NCBI RefSeq assembly: GCF_000341085.1
Contig: NZ_ANBA01000009.1
Coordinates: 496,001 to 560,000, forward strand
DNA from: Nocardiopsis ganjiahuensis DSM 45031
GTDB lineage: Bacteria > Actinomycetota > Actinomycetes > Streptosporangiales > Streptosporangiaceae
DNA: 64,000 nt
Reading direction: 5' to 3'
Of this stretch, positions 37,385 to 46,016 are shown in pieces. Below the pieces are notes generated by a model. That model made no database searches. It was not told the DNA's origin and saw only the letters and a program-made list of their open reading frames with translations. Within the stretch, counting starts at the first letter, position 1; each line of letters begins with the position of its first letter. The translations under genes and the position numbers were made by a program.

Positions 37385-38281
37385 TCAGTCCTCGTCGGCG
37401 TCCGCCTCCGCTTCGGCGTCGGGGACACCGGTGCCCTCGGCGCCTTCATCGGCGAGGATCAGGTAGAGCCCCCGCCTGGTCTCGGCCAGGAGGCGCTTGG
37501 CCCGCTCCAGCTGCTCCGGGGTCCCGGCCTGGGCGACCTGGGACGCGGCGGCCGAGAGCTGGTAGGCCAGGGTGCTGATCTCCTCGTAGCGGGACCTGGC
37601 GTCGGCGTAGGCGTCGGCGCCCGCCTCCCACGGCGGGGTGAGGTCCGCGCCGTTCTCCTCGAGGTAGGCGATGCCCTCGTCGGTGAGCTGGTAGGGACGG
37701 CGGCGCCCCTCCCCCTCGATCTGGGCGACCAGGCCCTCGTCCTCCAGCTGCTGGAGCATGGGGTAGACGGAGCCGGGGCTGGGGCGCCAGGCCCCGCCGC
37801 TGCGCTCGCGGCCCTCGCGGATGATCTCGTAGCCGCTGCGCGGTTCCTCGGCCAGGAGCATGAGGATCCCGGTGCGCACGTCACCGCGCCGGGCCCGGGT
37901 GCCGCCGCGCCGGTGTCCGCGCCGGCCGTGCCCGCCCCCGAAGGGGCCACCCGGCCCGAAGGGGCCTCCGGGGCCGAACGGGCCTCCGGGGCCCATCGGC
38001 CCTCCGGGACCGAACGGCCCGTCCTGCCCGAAGAGGCCGTCGTCCCCCTCCCACGGCGGCCGGGGCGGCCCCTGCCCGGGTGGGGGCGGCGGGGGCGGCG
38101 GGGGCGGCGGAGGGCTGAAGCCGTCCCACCGGGGTCCCTGCCGGTCGTGGTCGTCGTGCCCGTGCCGCGGGCCCCGGTGTGCGTCGGGGGTGTCGGTGGG
38201 CCGCCAGGACCAGGGCGGTCGGGGGCGCTCGGTGCGCCGCCCGCCCCAGGGCCAGGGGCCGGGAAGTGCCATCGCGGTCAT
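37385..38281 (-). CDS. PadR-family transcriptional regulator with long Pro/Gly-rich N-terminus
   Basis: 298 residues. The first 135 are low-complexity: a run of about 12 prolines, then repeated GGPFGP units and an Arg/His-rich stretch. The PadR winged helix follows (DVRTGILMLLAEEPRSGYEIIREGRERSGGAWRPSPGSVYPMLQQLEDEGLV, then GRRRPYQLTDEG), and a C-terminal helical dimerisation segment. The winged-helix start matches the family; the long N-terminal extension is found in some actinobacterial PadR proteins. ATG 38281 has AAGGAG 6 bases upstream. Palindromes directly upstream suggest autoregulation. No obvious target gene is adjacent. Confidence 0.88.
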   Translation of the reverse strand: MTAMALPGPWPWGGRRTERPRPPWSWRPTDTPDAHRGPRHGHDDHDRQGPRWDGFSPPPPPPPPPPPPGQGPPRPPWEGDDGLFGQDGPFGPGGPMGPGGPFGPGGPFGPGGPFGGGHGRRGHRRGGTRARRGDVRTGILMLLAEEPRSGYEIIREGRERSGGAWRPSPGSVYPMLQQLEDEGLVAQIEGEGRRRPYQLTDEGIAYLEENGADLTPPWEAGADAYADARSRYEEISTLAYQLSAAASQVAQAGTPEQLERAKRLLAETRRGLYLILADEGAEGTGVPDAEAEADADED

Positions 38282-38302
38282 GTCGTTCTCCTTCGCATCG
38301 AT

Positions 38303-38347
38303 CGATATCCAGTGATACCGATAGTTCACGACTGTCATCTCGTGAAC
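38303..38347. promoter_or_regulatory. candidate PadR autoregulatory operators
   Basis: Just upstream of the padR start: CGATATC-4-GATACCG (38303-38320, imperfect inverted repeat), then a perfect inverted repeat GTTCACGA/TCGTGAAC with an 8-base spacer (38324-38347), flanked on both sides by CCGATAG. The region is much more AT-rich than its surroundings. Confidence 0.55.
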
Positions 38348-38400
38348 CGATAGCTCAAAGATATATCGCTAACTTGGTCTCGACAAGGGCGGAGACGGAA

Positions 38401-38434
38401 AAATCCCCGTGCGCGGTGCCGCACACGGGGATTT
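38401..38434 (-). terminator. intrinsic terminator of dnaE
   Basis: Perfect 11-bp inverted repeat (38401-38411 / 38424-38434) 15 bp after the dnaE stop. On the minus strand the second arm runs directly into a T-tract, a classical Rho-independent terminator that is uncommon in such GC-rich genomes. Confidence 0.85.
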
Positions 38435-38449
38435 CCGGAGGTCAGAGGA

Positions 38450-41400
38450 TCAGTAGTCGACCGCGTACGCCCCCAGCAGACTCTTCATCTCACCGTTGAA
38501 CTCCGGCGAGATCCGCACCGAGTAGCGGTCCACCGCGTAGATCCGGGAGCGCACCGGGTTGTCCACCCGGATGCGCACGGGGGTGTCGCCCTTGTGGGTG
38601 CTCAGCACCTGGCGCAGGTCGTCGATGAGCTCGGGGTTCAGGCGCTCCTCCGCGACCGACAGCAGCACCGGCGGCTCGCCCTCGGTGATGTGCGAGATGT
38701 CCAGGATCGACATCTCCGAGGCGAACATCGAGAAGGTCCCGTCCCGGTCGTTGAGCCGCCCCTTGACCGTGACCGCGGTGTCCTCGAGCAGGGCCTCCAC
38801 GTACAGCGGATAGGTCTTGGGGAAGAACAGGACCTCCATGGAGGCGTCCAGGTCCTCCACCGTGGCGATCGCCCACTGGTTGCCCGCCTTGTTGGTGCGC
38901 TTGTCCACCTTGGAGATCAGACCGGAGATGCGCACCTCCCCGCGCTCGCGGGCCAGGTCGCCGGCCACGATCTGCGCGATCGAGGTGTCCCGGGAGCGGG
39001 CCAGGACCCGCTCGGCGCCGGCCAGGGGGTGGCTGGACACGTACAGGCCCAGCATCTCCCGCTCGAAGGCCAGCTTGGTCTTGCGGTCCCACTCCTCGTC
39101 ACCCCACTGGATGTTGAGGCCGATGGGGGTCGAGTCGCCGTCGTCGTCCCCGCCTCCGAACAGGTCGAACTGGCCGTTGGCCTCCTGCTTCTTCGAGCTG
39201 ATCATGCCCTCGACCGCGGTCTCGTGGTGGCGGTAGAGCTCCCGCCGGGGCTGGCCCAGCGAGTCGAACCCGCCCGCCTTGACCAGCGACTCGATCACCC
39301 GCTTGTTGCAGGCCGCCAGCTCGATCTTGGAGAGGAAGTCGGTGAAGGAGGTGTACTTGCCCTTCTCCGTGCGGGTCTTGACGACCGAGTTCACGACGTT
39401 GGCGCCCACGTTGCGCACCGCGCCCATGCCGAAGCGGATGTCCTTGCCGACCGGGGTGAAGCGCAGACCGGACTCGTTGACGTCCGGCGGCAGCACCTTG
39501 ATGCCCTGGGTCCGGCACTCGGCCAGGTAGACCGCCATCTTGTCCTTGTCGTCACTGACCGAGGTCAGCAGCGCGGCCATGTAGGCGGCCGGGTAGTTGG
39601 CCTTGAGGTAGGCGGTCCAGTAGGAGACCAGCGCGTACCCGGCTGCGTGCGACTTGTTGAACGCGTAGCCCGCGAACGGGAGCATGACGTCCCACAGGGC
39701 CTGGACGGCCTCCTTGGAGAAGCCGCGCTTCATCGCGCCGGGGAAGAACTTGGCCTCCTCCTCCTCCAGGGCCTCCTTCTTCTTCTTGCCCATCGCGCGC
39801 CGCATCAGGTCGGCGCCGCCCAGCGTGTACCCGGCCAGCTGCTGGGCGATGGCCATGATCTGCTCCTGGTACACGAGCAGGTGGAAGGTCTCCCCCAGGA
39901 TCGGTTCCAGAGCGTCCTTGAGCTCGGGGTGGATCGGGGTGACCTCCTGGCGCCCGTTCGAGCGGTCGGCGTAGTCGTTGTGCGCGTTGGCCGCCATCGG
40001 GCCGGGACGGTACAGCGACAGGACGGCCGCGATGTCACCGAACTTCTTCGGTTCCATCCGCTTGAGCAGGTTGCGCATGGCGCCGCCGTCCAGCTGGAAC
40101 ACGCCCAGGGTGTCGCCCCTGGAGAGCAGCTGGTAGGTCTTCTTGTCGTCGAGCGGGAGCTTCGCGAGGTCGATGTCGGTCCCCTCGGCCTCCTTGATGC
40201 TCTTGACCGCGTCATCCATGATCGTCAGGTTGCGCAGGCCCAGGAAGTCCATCTTGAGCAGACCCATCTCCTCGCACTGAGGATAGGGAAAGCCGGTGAT
40301 GATGGCGCCGTCGGAGTCGCGCTTGTGCAGCGGGATGACGTCGAGCAGGGGTTCCTTGGACAGGATGACGCCCGCCGCGTGCACACCGGTGCCGCGGGTC
40401 AGGCCCTCGATACCGCGCGCGGTCTCCATGACCTTGGCGACCTGGGGGTCGTTGTCGACCAGACTGCGCAGCTCGGTGGTCTCGCCGTAGCGCTCGTTCT
40501 CGGTGTTGAACACCGCGTCGAGCGGGATCTCCTTGCCGCCGACCGCCGCCGGGAAGGCCTTGGTGATCTGGTCGCCCACCGAGTAGGGCATGCCCAGGAT
40601 GCGGGTGGAGTCCTTCACCGCGGCCTTGGCCTTGATGGTGCCGAAGGTGAGGATCTGCGCCACCCGCTCCTCGCCGTACAGGCGGGTGACGTACTCGATC
40701 ATCTCGCCGCGCCTGCGCTCGTCGAAGTCGAGGTCGACATCGGGCATGGACACGCGTTCGGGGTTGAGGAACCGCTCGAACAGCAGACCGTGCTCCAGCG
40801 GGTCCAGGTCGGTGATGCCCAGGACGTAGGCGATCATCGACCCCGCCGCCGAACCGCGGCCCGGGCCCAGCGCGATCCCGCTCTTGCGGGCGTACTGGCA
40901 GATGTCGGCGGTCACGAGGAAGTAGGCGGGGAAGCCCATCTCGTTGATGATGCCGAGTTCGAACTCCACCCGCCGGCGGACCTCGTCGCTCGTCCCGTCC
41001 GGGTAGCGGGTGGGGAGGAGGCGCTCGACCTCCTTGGCCAGCCAGGAGGCCTGCGTCTCGCCCTCCGGGATGGGGAACTCCGGCATCAGGTCGCGGTGGG
41101 CGAAGACCTCGTCGTAGGCGTGGGGGTCGATCCGCTCCGCGACGAGCAGGGTGTTCTTGCAGCCCTCGGCCCACTCGTCGAAGTTGAGCAGCCCGCGCAT
41201 CTCGTCCGCGGTCTTGAGGTAGTAGCCCGATCCGTTGAACCGGAACCGGGTCGGGTCGTCCAGGTTCTTGCCCACGCCCACGGCCAGCAGGGCGTCGTGC
41301 GCCGAGGCCTGGGACTCGTACACGTAGTGGGAGTCGTTCGTGACCAGCGGCGGGATGTCCAGCTCACGGCCGACCTTGAGCAGGCCGTCGCGGACCTCCT

Positions 41401-42013
41401 TCTCGATCGGCACGCCGTGGTCCATCAGCTCCAGGAAGACGTTCTCCCTGCCGAAGATGTCCTGCAGACCGGCGGCGTACTCGATCGCCTCCTTCTCCTG
41501 GCCCAGCCGCAGGCGGGTCTGCACACCGCCGGACGGGCAGCCGGTGGAGACGATGATGCCCTCGTTGTACTGCTGCATCAGCTCCAGGTCCATCCGGGGC
41601 TTCATGTAGTAGCCCTCGGCGGAGGCCAGGGAGGACATCCGGAAGAGGTTGCGCAGACCCTGGGCGTTCTGGGCGAGCATGGTCATGTGCAGGTAGCGGC
41701 CGCCGCCCGAGATGTCCTTGCCGCCCTCGGCCGAGGCGTCGTCGGAGGTGTTGGACCGCCCCCAGAAGACGCGTTTCTTGTGGAAGCGCGACTCCGGCGC
41801 GACGTAGGCCTCGATACCGATGATGGGGGTCACGCCCGAGCCCTTGGACTGCTGGTAGAACTCGTAGGCCCCGAACATGTTGCCGTGGTCGGTCATGGCC
41901 ACGGCCGGCATCTCCAGCCGCGCGGCTTCCTTGAACAAGGGCTTCAACTTCGCCGCCCCGTCGAGCATCGAGTACTCGGTGTGGACGTGCAGATGAGCGA
42001 AGGAGTCGGCCAT
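38450..42013 (-). CDS. dnaE: DNA polymerase III alpha subunit
   Basis: Replicative polymerase, 1187 residues. The N-terminal PHP domain (1 to about 270) keeps its metal-binding residues (HLHVHTEYSMLDG, MTDHGNMFG), consistent with the active PHP proofreading exonuclease known for actinobacterial DnaE1. The polymerase core carries the catalytic aspartates in PDVDLDFDERRRGE (about residue 425) and GRGSAAGS. Helix-hairpin-helix and OB-fold regions (VRISGLISKVDKRTNKAGNQ) follow. ATG 42013 gives the typical MADSFAHLHVHTEYS start; an upstream in-frame extension lacks family similarity. Followed by a strong terminator. Confidence 0.97.
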   Translation of the reverse strand: MADSFAHLHVHTEYSMLDGAAKLKPLFKEAARLEMPAVAMTDHGNMFGAYEFYQQSKGSGVTPIIGIEAYVAPESRFHKKRVFWGRSNTSDDASAEGGKDISGGGRYLHMTMLAQNAQGLRNLFRMSSLASAEGYYMKPRMDLELMQQYNEGIIVSTGCPSGGVQTRLRLGQEKEAIEYAAGLQDIFGRENVFLELMDHGVPIEKEVRDGLLKVGRELDIPPLVTNDSHYVYESQASAHDALLAVGVGKNLDDPTRFRFNGSGYYLKTADEMRGLLNFDEWAEGCKNTLLVAERIDPHAYDEVFAHRDLMPEFPIPEGETQASWLAKEVERLLPTRYPDGTSDEVRRRVEFELGIINEMGFPAYFLVTADICQYARKSGIALGPGRGSAAGSMIAYVLGITDLDPLEHGLLFERFLNPERVSMPDVDLDFDERRRGEMIEYVTRLYGEERVAQILTFGTIKAKAAVKDSTRILGMPYSVGDQITKAFPAAVGGKEIPLDAVFNTENERYGETTELRSLVDNDPQVAKVMETARGIEGLTRGTGVHAAGVILSKEPLLDVIPLHKRDSDGAIITGFPYPQCEEMGLLKMDFLGLRNLTIMDDAVKSIKEAEGTDIDLAKLPLDDKKTYQLLSRGDTLGVFQLDGGAMRNLLKRMEPKKFGDIAAVLSLYRPGPMAANAHNDYADRSNGRQEVTPIHPELKDALEPILGETFHLLVYQEQIMAIAQQLAGYTLGGADLMRRAMGKKKKEALEEEEAKFFPGAMKRGFSKEAVQALWDVMLPFAGYAFNKSHAAGYALVSYWTAYLKANYPAAYMAALLTSVSDDKDKMAVYLAECRTQGIKVLPPDVNESGLRFTPVGKDIRFGMGAVRNVGANVVNSVVKTRTEKGKYTSFTDFLSKIELAACNKRVIESLVKAGGFDSLGQPRRELYRHHETAVEGMISSKKQEANGQFDLFGGGDDDGDSTPIGLNIQWGDEEWDRKTKLAFEREMLGLYVSSHPLAGAERVLARSRDTSIAQIVAGDLARERGEVRISGLISKVDKRTNKAGNQWAIATVEDLDASMEVLFFPKTYPLYVEALLEDTAVTVKGRLNDRDGTFSMFASEMSILDISHITEGEPPVLLSVAEERLNPELIDDLRQVLSTHKGDTPVRIRVDNPVRSRIYAVDRYSVRISPEFNGEMKSLLGAYAVDY

Positions 42014-42213
42014 GACGCGGGTGCCCCCAGGCGGGTAGACGGACGGGTGGTGACTCCTGAGACTACGACTTTCCTGTGACTCTCGGAGACGCCTGTGCAC
42101 AACTCGGGGCACCCGACGCGGGGAGAACCCGGGCTACGCAGGCGGGTTCGGGGTTCGCCGATCCGGCGTGAGACCCCACACGCGGCGCGTCGTGCGGCGA
42201 CCGTCGGCGCGGG

Positions 42214-43089
42214 TCAGGCCGGGGAGGTTCCGCCGGAGGCGCGGAGGTCGTGGGCGAGGGTGCGGAGCCAGGGGTCGCGGAAGGCCGGCTCACCGGTCAG
42301 GACGCGGTGGACGAGGGATCGGATCCGCAGGGTGCGGCCGTGTTCGTGGAAGCTCAGGGCCTCGGCGAGCCCCTGGCGGGCCTCCTTGTCGTGGCGGGGG
42401 CGGGTGACGGAGGGATCGGCCCAGCGGGTGCGCCGGAAGGAGTGCTCGGTCTTGGGTTGGGAGTTGCCCAGGCGACTCCAGACGAAGCCGTCGACGGAGA
42501 CGTTGCGCACGGCGCTGGGCGGCAGGTCGTCCGTCCACGCGGCGTGCTGTTGCCAGCGCCAGGTGTTGGGGCTGGTCTTCTCCCGGGCGGTGATGCCGAG
42601 GTAGCGGACCCTGCGGCGGATCACGTTCCAGGCGGCGCGTTCGTCGTCGATCCATGCGCGCAGGTGGTGGTGCAGGTTGCCGAAGGTGGAACCGTGCAGG
42701 ACCAGGTCGGCGAAGACCACGGGGCGCTCGCGGGCGGCCAGGGTCCGGGGGCTGATGCCGGTCGCGGCGAGGTTGGCGCGCAGCTGGGCGCGTTCGTCGG
42801 GGGTCAGGCCCTCACCGTCGAGGCCGTAGAGGGACAGCGGGAGGCGGTGCAGCCGCGTGTGGTGGGAGGTGTCGGCGAGCACCCCGCTGAGCAGGTCGTA
42901 CACGCTGTCCGGGGAGCGGCCCACGAAGTACAGGTCGCCGTCGGCGCTTCGGGCCAGGACCTTGGCCGCGCACTCGGCGAGCACGTCGGCGTAGGAGCAG
43001 TCGTGGTCGACGCCCTCGGTGAGGGAGCCGGTCCGGTCTCCGCCGGGGATGTCCCATCGGAAGGGGAGGTTGGGTTCCTTGTGTGCCAT
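42214..43089 (-). CDS. conserved protein of unknown function, possibly phosphoribosyltransferase-like fold
   Basis: 291 residues, no signal peptide or membrane segment. GDLYFVGRSPDSVYDLLSGVL and RPVVFADLVLHGSTFGNLHHHL resemble, in spacing and hydrophobic pattern, the first strand-loop and the PRPP-binding loop of phosphoribosyltransferase folds, but the acidic pair of a real PRPP loop is missing. The C-terminal half is rich in Trp, Arg and His (WRWQQHAAWTDD, WSRLGNSQPKTEHSFRRTRWADP). It is divergent from the secreted EEP-family enzyme. I do not recognise a named family. Confidence 0.7.
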   Translation of the reverse strand: MAHKEPNLPFRWDIPGGDRTGSLTEGVDHDCSYADVLAECAAKVLARSADGDLYFVGRSPDSVYDLLSGVLADTSHHTRLHRLPLSLYGLDGEGLTPDERAQLRANLAATGISPRTLAARERPVVFADLVLHGSTFGNLHHHLRAWIDDERAAWNVIRRRVRYLGITAREKTSPNTWRWQQHAAWTDDLPPSAVRNVSVDGFVWSRLGNSQPKTEHSFRRTRWADPSVTRPRHDKEARQGLAEALSFHEHGRTLRIRSLVHRVLTGEPAFRDPWLRTLAHDLRASGGTSPA

Positions 43090-43141
43090 AGGAACCCAGT
43101 CAAACAAGGCAGGGAGGCCCCGCCAAGGGAATTTCGGTGCT

Positions 43142-43174
43142 GTTCGGACAGCGGCGGTACACCGTTCGGACACG
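43142..43174 (+). promoter_or_regulatory. direct repeats with 11-bp phasing upstream of the EEP enzyme (PHO-box-like)
   Basis: GTTCGGACA occurs at 43142-43150 and 43164-43172, exactly 22 bp apart, i.e. two 11-bp units with a degenerate unit between. Streptomyces PhoP binds 11-bp direct repeats of GTTCACC type. The second copy overlaps the expected -35 position of a TAATCT -10 box at 43184-43189. Confidence 0.4.
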
Positions 43175-43224
43175 CTCCCCTGTTAATCTCCGGCGCGTGA
43201 ACCCCCGCTGAGAGGACCACCTCC

Positions 43225-44487
43225 GTGACCACCGCACCCCGTCGGATCGCCTCCACCGCCACTCTCGTCCTGGCCGCCTCCGCGCTGGTGGCGATGCCCG
43301 CCTCCGCCTCGGAGTCCCCGTCGGTCCCCGCCCCGCCGGGCGCGCACGAGGTCCGCTTCGCGACCTTCAACACCGCTCTGGAGCGCCCGGAGCAGGGCGC
43401 CCTGGCCGAGGAGCTGGCCACGGCAGGGAGCGAGCAGGCCCGCAACGTCGCCGAGATCATCCAGCACGTGCGGCCCGACGTGCTGCTGGTGAACGAGTTC
43501 GACCACGACGAGGAGGGCGTGGGCGCGCGGCGGTTCCAGGACAACTACCTGTCCGTGGGGCAGAACGGCGCCGAGCCGATCGACTACCCGTACGTGTACA
43601 CCGCGCCGGTCAACACGGGGGTGGCCTCGGGGGTGGACCTGAACGGCGACGGCGAGGCCGTGACCGAGCCGGGCAGCCCCGGGTACGCGGAGGACGCCTT
43701 CGGTTACGGGCTCTTCCCCGGCCAGTACGGGATGGTCGTGTACTCGCGGTACCCGATCGTCACCGACGAGGTGCGTACCTTCCAGAACTTCCTCTGGGCC
43801 GACATGCCCGACGCGATGCTGCCCACCGATCCCGGAACCGGTGAGCCGTACTACTCCGAGGAGGCCCTGGAGGTGCTGCGGCTGTCCTCCAAGAGCCACT
43901 GGGACATCCCGATCGACACCGGCCGCGGCCGCCCGGTGCACCTGCTGGCCAGCCACCCGACGCCGCCGACCTTCGACGGTCCGGAGAAGCGCAACGTGGC
44001 GCGCAACCACGACGAGATCCGCTTCTGGGCCGACTACGTGAGTCCGCGCGCGGGTTCGTACGTCTACGACGACCAGGGCGGTCGGGGCGGGCTCGCCCCC
44101 GGATCGCCGTTCGTGATCGCGGGTGACCTCAACGCCGACCCCAACGACGGCGACGGGCACCCCGAGGCCGTGACCCAGCTGCTGAACCACCGGCACGTGG
44201 TGGACGTGCGCCCCTCCAGCCAGGGCGGACGCGGCGCGGCCCAGCGCCAGGGCGGAGCCAACGAGGAGCACTCGGGCGCACCGGAGTGGGACAGCGCCGA
44301 CTTCGCCGACGAGCCCGGCCCGGGCAACCTGCGGGTGGACTACGTACTGCCCTCGCGCTCGCTGCCCGCGCGGGGTTCGGGCGTGTTCTGGCCGACCGCG
44401 GACGACCCGCTGTTCCGGCTGACCGGCGACTACCCCTTCCCGAGCTCGGACCACCGCATGGTGTGGGTGGACGTGGTGCGGCCGTAG
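43225..44487 (+). CDS. secreted endonuclease/exonuclease/phosphatase-family protein
   Basis: 420 residues. A signal peptide (ASTATLVLAASALVAMPASASE, cleavage near residue 30) precedes an EEP (DNase I-like) fold: RFATFNTALE, the metal Glu in LLVNEFDHDE, GDLNADPNDGDGHPE with the catalytic Asp/Asn, and the C-terminal SDHRMVWVDV with the catalytic Asp-His. An intact active site suggests a secreted phosphodiesterase or nuclease that could scavenge phosphate. GTG 43225 has GAGAGGAC upstream. Direct repeats in the promoter hint at phosphate control. Confidence 0.88.
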   Translation: MTTAPRRIASTATLVLAASALVAMPASASESPSVPAPPGAHEVRFATFNTALERPEQGALAEELATAGSEQARNVAEIIQHVRPDVLLVNEFDHDEEGVGARRFQDNYLSVGQNGAEPIDYPYVYTAPVNTGVASGVDLNGDGEAVTEPGSPGYAEDAFGYGLFPGQYGMVVYSRYPIVTDEVRTFQNFLWADMPDAMLPTDPGTGEPYYSEEALEVLRLSSKSHWDIPIDTGRGRPVHLLASHPTPPTFDGPEKRNVARNHDEIRFWADYVSPRAGSYVYDDQGGRGGLAPGSPFVIAGDLNADPNDGDGHPEAVTQLLNHRHVVDVRPSSQGGRGAAQRQGGANEEHSGAPEWDSADFADEPGPGNLRVDYVLPSRSLPARGSGVFWPTADDPLFRLTGDYPFPSSDHRMVWVDVVRP

Positions 44488-44506
44488 GCGGCGGGCTCCC
44501 CGCCGC
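44488..44506. terminator. hairpin immediately after the EEP stop
   Basis: Eight-base perfect arms with a 3-base loop starting at the base after the TAG of the EEP gene. Confidence 0.55.
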
Positions 44507-44605
44507 TGCCGGCGCCGCCCGGGGGCGGGGGTCCCGGTCCGCCGTGTCCGGGAGGCGCCGGGAGCCGGAGCGGCCGCGTGGCACGGTCCGCCCGGCCGGG
44601 AGCGG

Positions 44606-44929
44606 TCAGCTGACGCGGGCCGCCTCCTCCTGGGCGGCGTCCAGTCCCGCGCTGATCACGCGGTCCATGATGGCGGCGAGGCGGTCGGCGCCCAGGCGGG
44701 GCGCGTGCTCGGCCATGCGTTCGACCAGTTCGCGCTCGCGGCCCATGTCGCGTCCGGCGAAGTAACCGACCGGCTTGAGCCGCTGGACCCGGGCGGCGAC
44801 CAGGGCGCGGCGTTCGAGGAGTTCGGCGAGCTCGGCGTCCATCTGGTCGATGCGTCCGCGCAGGTGGAGGATCTGCTCGGCGGTCCGCGGTTCGGTGGCG
44901 GGCGCGGTGTCGCTGTGGCGGTCGTGCAC
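44606..44929 (-). CDS. chorismate mutase, AroQ type
   Basis: Converts chorismate to prephenate for Phe/Tyr synthesis. 107 residues, all-helical AroQ fold: LRGRIDQMDAELAELLERRALVAARVQRLK (catalytic Arg and Lys) and GRERELVERMAEHA. No signal peptide, so cytoplasmic. GTG 44929 with GAGGGA upstream. It competes with the trp pathway for chorismate, but it is 25 kb from trpC and not in its operon. Confidence 0.9.
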   Translation of the reverse strand: MHDRHSDTAPATEPRTAEQILHLRGRIDQMDAELAELLERRALVAARVQRLKPVGYFAGRDMGRERELVERMAEHAPRLGADRLAAIMDRVISAGLDAAQEEAARVS

Positions 44930-45029
44930 GGTGGTCCCTCTCGGGTGTGGATGCGTTCGCGGATGCGGCGCGGCCGTACGTCCCGTCAGGGGACCCTGTG
45001 CTGGGGCGTCGGCCGCCCGAAAAGACGAA

Positions 45030-45058
45030 AGAGCACCGGGCTGCTGCCCGAGTGCTCT
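45030..45058 (-). terminator. terminator after the PaaI-type thioesterase gene
   Basis: A 12-bp stem with one bulged base and a 4-base loop. On the minus strand it is followed by a T-rich stretch (TTTCGTCTTTT), 122 bp past the thioesterase stop. Confidence 0.7.
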
Positions 45059-45180
45059 GTTGCCGACGTTCCCGTTTCCGCCTACGTGAAAGCGGCCGAC
45101 GGGTGCGTCGGCTGGCTAAACACGAAATAGCGGTGGGTCACGGTGGTGATGGTACTACACGGCGAAGGGCCGTGCCCGGG

Positions 45181-45843
45181 TCACTCCGCGGCCTCGACCT
45201 GGATCATGAGCCCGGTGGCCTCGGCGGTGACCTTGCCGTGCGCGCGGATCCGACCGGCGACGAAGACCTTGCGCCCCTCGACCCGCTCCACCCAGGAGGT
45301 GATCTCCAGCGGGGTGAACAGCGGGGTGGGGCGTCGGTAGTTGATCTCCAGGTTGGCGGTCAGGCCGGGGCTGGTCTCGACCGCGGAGACGCTGCCGACG
45401 GCCTGGTCGAGCATGGCCGCGATCCAGCCGCCGTGCACCAGGCCGGGAGGGCCCTGGTAGACGGTGTTGAGGGTGACCTCGGCGCGCAGGCCCTCGTCCG
45501 TGCGGTCGAGGAAGAGCTGCGGGGCGGCGGGGTTGGTCTCACCCTCGACGATGTTGGTGATGGTGCCGACCAGGGTGGTGCCGTCACCGAGTTCGCGGCG
45601 GACCATGGTGCCGATCTGGCGGCGGGCGACGTTGAGCCGGCCGGTCAGCTCCTCGACGGTGGCGGCGGTCTCGGCCAGTGTGTCGGTGTCGACCTCGGTG
45701 TTGGCGACGGCGTCGACGAGGTCGTGGACGCGGGAGACCAACGTGCGCAGTTCGGCGGGGATCGAGTGGGCGTCGACGAGGGGGAGCCCGTAGGCTCGGG
45801 GGTCGTCGGGGCTCTCGGTGACCGGCTGCGTGTTGACCGTCAT
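45181..45843 (-). CDS. PaaI-family hotdog thioesterase with helical N-terminal extension
   Basis: 220 residues. The hotdog domain (about 90-220) carries GPPGLVHGGWIAAMLDQAVGSVSA, the PaaI signature with the Asp/Gln active-site region, and LEINYRRPTPLFTPLEITSWV. The first 85 residues look helical (VSRVHDLVDAVANTEVDTDTLAETAATVEELTGRL) and are extra to the core. Acyl-CoA thioesterase of unknown substrate. ATG 45843 has GAGGAA 5 bases upstream. Confidence 0.88.
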   Translation of the reverse strand: MTVNTQPVTESPDDPRAYGLPLVDAHSIPAELRTLVSRVHDLVDAVANTEVDTDTLAETAATVEELTGRLNVARRQIGTMVRRELGDGTTLVGTITNIVEGETNPAAPQLFLDRTDEGLRAEVTLNTVYQGPPGLVHGGWIAAMLDQAVGSVSAVETSPGLTANLEINYRRPTPLFTPLEITSWVERVEGRKVFVAGRIRAHGKVTAEATGLMIQVEAAE

Positions 45844-46016
45844 GTGTTCCTCGTCGGATCGGTGTTCGTTCTCGGTCGGCTGGTGCGCGCACGGCGCGCG
45901 CCGGGGGGACGCCAACGTCAAAACCGAATCGTACTCGGTAGTATTCCGGCGGAACGGTGCCGGGAGGTGCGCTCCCCGTCACACTGAACGGGGAGCCACG
46001 GTCGTCGGGGGCCGGG

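Noticed and set aside
37925..38110. Repetitive GGCCCG/CCGGGG-rich tract
   Set aside because: It is the coding sequence of the Gly-Pro-Phe and poly-Pro stretches of the PadR protein, with no sign of an independent DNA repeat.
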